From assembly GCA_964580905.1 (NCBI GenBank), contig CAZOLR010000003.1, forward strand, positions 1 through 64,000: a DNA stretch of 64,000 bases, read 5' to 3'. The notes below the pieces were generated by a model, which saw nothing but the letters and a program-made list of their open reading frames with translations, made no database searches and was not told the DNA's origin. The translations under genes were made by a program, and so were the position numbers. Source of the stretch: G041228335 sp964580905. Its GTDB lineage: Bacteria > Pseudomonadota > Alphaproteobacteria > Puniceispirillales > UBA1172. Shown here one piece after another: positions 61,288 to 64,000 of the stretch. Position 1 is the first letter of the stretch; each line of letters starts with the position of its first letter.

Positions 61288-61769
61288 GTCATCATCCCCC
61301 ACAGGTAAACGGCCAGGATAACAGTAATTCCGGCGGCGACACCCGCCAGGACGTCATCGGCCATCACCCCTAAAGAGCCGGGCAGTTGTTCCGCCATGCG
61401 GACAGGCCCGGGTTTCAGGATATCAAAGAGACGAAACAACACGAAAGCTCCGGCAACGGCGAGAAGGTACGGGGCGGAAAAGTCAGGCGGAAGAGGGATG
61501 GCCATGATGGCAAGCCACTGGCCGACCACCTCATCAATGATCACTTCCCCCGCATCTTTTTTCCCTGTGAGCCTGTAATGCGCTCCGGCGGCGGAAAGCC
61601 CGAGGAGAAATGCAATCGCTGTTGTAAGGGCAAACCAGCCCGGCCCGAATGCGTGAAGGCAAACAAGGCCAAGCGGTAGCGCGGCAAGGGATCCTGCCGT
61701 GCCGGGGGCGGGCAGGCGGCCTATCGGGCCGAGGGTTGCAATAAAGGCCAGTATCCGGTCAGTCATCAT
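61284..61769 (-). CDS. pgpA: Phosphatidylglycerophosphatase A
   Basis: 161 residues, four or so helices: LPAPGTAGSLAALPLG at the start, EVIIDEVVGQWLAIMAIPL with the acidic active-site residues, FRLFDILKPGPVRMAEQLPG, and DDVLAGVAAGITV. It dephosphorylates phosphatidylglycerophosphate in the inner membrane. It overlaps ispDF by 11 bases and cinA by four, so the three are coupled. Confidence 0.93.
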   Translation of the reverse strand: MMTDRILAFIATLGPIGRLPAPGTAGSLAALPLGLVCLHAFGPGWFALTTAIAFLLGLSAAGAHYRLTGKKDAGEVIIDEVVGQWLAIMAIPLPPDFSAPYLLAVAGAFVLFRLFDILKPGPVRMAEQLPGSLGVMADDVLAGVAAGITVILAVYLWGMMT

Positions 61770-62991
61770 CAGGTCCGGGGAAATGGGCGGAGATATTTGC
61801 CATCACCGCAATGCCTTCACGCCGGCCGGTAAAACCAAGCCCTTCCGAAGTCGTGGCCTTGACAGATATCCGGTCAGCGGAGAGTTCGAGAATTTCAGCA
61901 ATTCTGCGCCGCATCGCATCACGGTGGGGGAGAATTTTGGGAGCTTCCGCGATAATAGTAATATCCGCAAGCGTTATCACCCCTCCTGCCTGATCAACGC
62001 GTGCCTTGGCTTCCTTGAGAAACGCCGCGCTGTCCTTATCTTTCCATTGCGGATCGGAAGGCGGGAAATGCGTGCCGATATCGCCATCACAAAGCAGGCC
62101 GAACATCGCATCGGTGAGGGCGTGCAAGGCAACATCACCATCAGAATGGGCATCAAACCCGCGGTCATGTTCAATCGCAATCCCGCCCAGCATTATCGGC
62201 CCCGGTGCGTCGCTGAAGCGGTGAACGTCAAAACCGCCGGCGCTGCGCGGTTCACGAAAGTGATTTGCTGCCATCTGGGGGGATACCTCCGGTGTTTCGG
62301 GCAAAGGGCGAGGCCAGGTTACGGCGAGCCGTTCGGCCATCTCAAGATCCGCCTTGTTGGTGATTTTATTGAGTATCGGGTCACCTTCAATCGCCACCAC
62401 CTTTATTCCGGCATCTTCGGCAAGACTGCTGTCATCGGTCAGGGGGGAAGCTGAATTCCGGTGAAGTTCAAGAATGGTCCGGAAGGCAAAGGCCTGCGGT
62501 GTCTGAACCCGGGCAATGTTTTCACGATCCACCCGGCCCGCCACCATATTATCTTCCATACGTTTCAGGCTGTCGGCAGGGGGCAGGACGGGAACCGCGG
62601 CCTGGGCGCCATTTTCCAGCGCGTTCAGAAGGTTTGTGATTACCGATGAGGGAACAAAAGGCCGCGCCGCATCGTGGATCAGAACATATTCAGGTTCGGG
62701 ATCAAGCTTTGCCAGAACTTCGAGGCCATGGCGAACGGAAAAGCTGCGTTCTGTCCCGCCTTCGGTGATGATCCATCCGCTGTCTCTGCTGTGCTTCCGG
62801 GCGTCGTCGATCGCACCGGCCGCCGCGACAATGACACCGCTTGTGATCAGCGGATGGGACATGAAGGCTTCGAGCGCATGACGCATGACCACCGCACCGC
62901 CAATCCTGCGCCAGGGTTTGGCTATCTCACCGCCAAGACGAGTGCTGCTACCGGCGCAGAGCAGAACAACATGTACGCGAGGTGTTTTCAT
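61759..62991 (-). CDS. ispDF: Bifunctional IspDF (MEP pathway)
   Basis: A fusion of 410 residues. The N-terminal half (about 1-235) is the cytidylyltransferase IspD (VVLLCAGSSTRLGGEIAKPW, YVLIHDAARPFVPSS). The C-terminal part (about 250-410) is the cyclodiphosphate synthase IspF (GFDVHRFSDAPG, FDAHSDGDVALHALTDA, and later KATTSEGLGFTGR). The two enzymes act in nonadjacent steps of isoprenoid synthesis. The fusion is common in alphaproteobacteria. It is divergent from dus across a 138-base gap. Confidence 0.96.
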   Translation of the reverse strand: MKTPRVHVVLLCAGSSTRLGGEIAKPWRRIGGAVVMRHALEAFMSHPLITSGVIVAAAGAIDDARKHSRDSGWIITEGGTERSFSVRHGLEVLAKLDPEPEYVLIHDAARPFVPSSVITNLLNALENGAQAAVPVLPPADSLKRMEDNMVAGRVDRENIARVQTPQAFAFRTILELHRNSASPLTDDSSLAEDAGIKVVAIEGDPILNKITNKADLEMAERLAVTWPRPLPETPEVSPQMAANHFREPRSAGGFDVHRFSDAPGPIMLGGIAIEHDRGFDAHSDGDVALHALTDAMFGLLCDGDIGTHFPPSDPQWKDKDSAAFLKEAKARVDQAGGVITLADITIIAEAPKILPHRDAMRRRIAEILELSADRISVKATTSEGLGFTGRREGIAVMANISAHFPGPDDD

Positions 62992-63070
62992 AGGGTCTTT
63001 ATAGCGTGTCCTGCGGGTTTTTCCATCATCAGATCAAAAATCCCATGTTTATCTTGCCCTGTTGAGCTAC

Positions 63071-63113
63071 TGCCTCTATTTTAGGCAGATAAATTTTGCC
63101 TAAAAATTAGGCA
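63071..63113. promoter_or_regulatory. Clustered TGCCTAA/TTAGGCA inverted repeats between ispDF and dus
   Basis: TTTTAGGCA (63079-63087) and TGCCTAAAA (63097-63105) are exact complements nine bases apart. TGCCTAA (63097-63103) also forms a perfect palindrome with TTAGGCA (63107-63113) around AAA, and TGCCT occurs at 63071-63075. Four half-sites lie within 43 bases, just before dus. A dimeric repressor or activator site is likely; the regulator is unknown. Confidence 0.5.
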
Positions 63114-63129
63114 TAAAACAGGGTTTCTT

Positions 63130-64000
63130 ATGCGGCACCAACTTTCCATCGGCAATATAACCTTGCCCGCGCCGGTTATACTGGCCCCCATGTCCGGGGT
63201 CACCGACTGGCCGTTCCGCCGGCTTGTGCGGATGCTGGGGGGAGGGCTGGTTGTATCGGAAATGGTGGCTAGTCAGGCCATGATCAGCGGTGTTTTATCT
63301 GAAATGCGAAAGCTTTCATCTGATGCGGCGGCTGAATATCCGTTTTCGCTTCAGTTGGCGGGATGGGATCCTTCGGTCATGGCTGAAGCAGCCAGGGTCG
63401 GCGCGGATATGGGGGCGGCGATCATCGATATCAACATGGGTTGTCCGGCACGAAAGGTCACGGGCAAGCTTTCAGGTTCAGCCCTTATGCGTGATGAAGA
63501 TCTTGTCGGGCAGATCCTTAAATCTGTGCGCAAGGCCGTGGATATTCCCGTTACCGTCAAGATGAGGCTGGGCTGGGATGACAGCATGCGCAATGCCGCC
63601 AAACTTTCGCGAATGGCCGAAGATGAGGGCTTTGCCATGGTGGCCGTCCATGGCCGAACACGCTGCCAGTTCTACAAGGGGGATGCGGACTGGGCGGCGG
63701 TTGCGGAAGTCCGGGATGCCATCTCGATACCGCTGTTTGTGAATGGTGATATCAGCACGCTTGATGATGTGGATGAAGCGTTGAGCCTTTCCGGGGCTGA
63801 TGGGGTCATGATCGGTCGTGCCGCGATGGGCAAGCCTTGGTTTATTCATCAGGCGGGCTGTCATCTTAACGGTGAGGATGTGCCGGATGATCCGTCTCTT
63901 GCTGCGCGTCACGATATCATGCGTCAGCATCTTGACCTGATGCTCTCCCATTACGGGAATGACGGGCTGCGGCTGGCCCGTAAGCATATTGCCGCCTATA
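63130..64000 (+). CDS. dusB: tRNA dihydrouridine synthase (3' end outside window)
   Basis: The first 290 codons of a TIM-barrel FMN enzyme that reduces uridines in tRNA. LAPMSGVTDWPFRRLVRMLG starts the barrel; DINMGCPARKVTGKLSGSALM holds the catalytic cysteine; VKMRLGWDD, VHGRTRCQFYKGDADW and VNGDISTLDD follow; GADGVMIGRAAMGKPWF binds phosphate. The gene runs off the right edge. Members next to ispDF in alphaproteobacteria are usually DusB and precede nitrogen-regulation genes, which cannot be checked here. Confidence 0.92.
   Translation, partial: MRHQLSIGNITLPAPVILAPMSGVTDWPFRRLVRMLGGGLVVSEMVASQAMISGVLSEMRKLSSDAAAEYPFSLQLAGWDPSVMAEAARVGADMGAAIIDINMGCPARKVTGKLSGSALMRDEDLVGQILKSVRKAVDIPVTVKMRLGWDDSMRNAAKLSRMAEDEGFAMVAVHGRTRCQFYKGDADWAAVAEVRDAISIPLFVNGDISTLDDVDEALSLSGADGVMIGRAAMGKPWFIHQAGCHLNGEDVPDDPSLAARHDIMRQHLDLMLSHYGNDGLRLARKHIAAY

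Noticed and set aside
61699..62454. A 251-codon plus-strand open frame opposite ispDF
   Set aside because: It overlaps the clearly conserved IspF domain and shows no family motif or ribosome site.
1..64000. CRISPR array, insertion sequence, integron or prophage
   Set aside because: No regularly spaced repeats, transposase, integrase or phage structural genes were found. The tandem and inverted repeats seen are short and local.

Overview
The window reads as a piece of chromosome from a Gram-negative alphaproteobacterium. Supporting signs are the nuo tail followed by birA-coaX-rnj, the ribD-ribE-ribBX-ribH-nusB run, the block CBP3 chaperone-YceD-plsX-fabH-ihfA-merR, the order tpiA-secG-pyrG-kdsA-eno-ftsB-pdhABC-lpd-lipA-ratA, an ispDF fusion, and a lipoylated E1-beta subunit. 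Heavy investment in sarcosine oxidation, amino-acid import and a proton-pumping pyrophosphatase would suit a marine lineage such as SAR116 (Puniceispirillales). That placement is inference from gene order and content, not from a database match.

Layout. 1-9840: end of the complex I operon (nuoI tail to nuoN), running with almost no gaps into biotin ligase, type III pantothenate kinase, RNase J, methylmalonyl-CoA epimerase and a small DUF1467 membrane protein, closed by a terminator. 9841-10147: AT-rich non-coding gap with a tandem repeat. 10148-16308: rpiB, glyA, nrdR and the riboflavin operon, ending in nusB. 16517-23094: H+-pyrophosphatase, bamE (reverse strand), then cytochrome bc1 assembly chaperone, YceD, plsX, fabH, ihfA and a MerR regulator. 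23241-31457: a compact catabolic cluster (M24 peptidase-fold hydrolase, Asp/Glu-racemase-fold enzyme, heterotetrameric sarcosine oxidase soxBDAG, M20 amidohydrolase). 31524-36024: tRNA-Pro, a secreted gamma-glutamyltransferase, a DMT exporter, small DUF3429/GlcG/DUF952 genes and tRNA-Leu. 36105-42706: a second, cytoplasmic-type gamma-glutamyltransferase followed by a complete Liv-type ABC importer. 42712-44942 (reverse): an unrecognised multi-pass permease and a second DMT transporter. 45081-48457 (reverse): ppiD-trpE. 48685-60808: glycolysis, CTP and Kdo synthesis, ftsB, the pyruvate dehydrogenase operon, lipoate synthase and ratA. 60778-62991 (reverse): ispDF-pgpA-cinA. 63130-end: start of a tRNA dihydrouridine synthase gene.

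How the parts fit. Much of the window is core metabolism: NADH oxidation (nuo) and bc1 assembly, PPi-driven proton pumping, pyruvate oxidation with its own lipoate synthase, one-carbon metabolism (glyA), and riboflavin. Flavin supply matters locally because complex I, Lpd and sarcosine oxidase all use flavin. The accessory part is about 23-45 kb. It is devoted to uptake, cleavage and oxidation of small nitrogenous compounds, with the sarcosine-oxidase cluster predicted to yield glycine and methylene-tetrahydrofolate, which feed glyA.

Most interesting observations: the M24-racemase-soxBDAG-M20 cluster with a metal-ligand-depleted M24 enzyme; a LivF ATPase carrying an about 85-residue Lys/Ala-rich histone-like N-terminal tail; plsX apparently initiating at CUG; a RibB protein whose fused GTP cyclohydrolase II domain has lost its zinc cysteines; and several inverted or tandem repeats in intergenic regions that look like regulator sites. 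No mobile element, CRISPR array or phage gene was seen.
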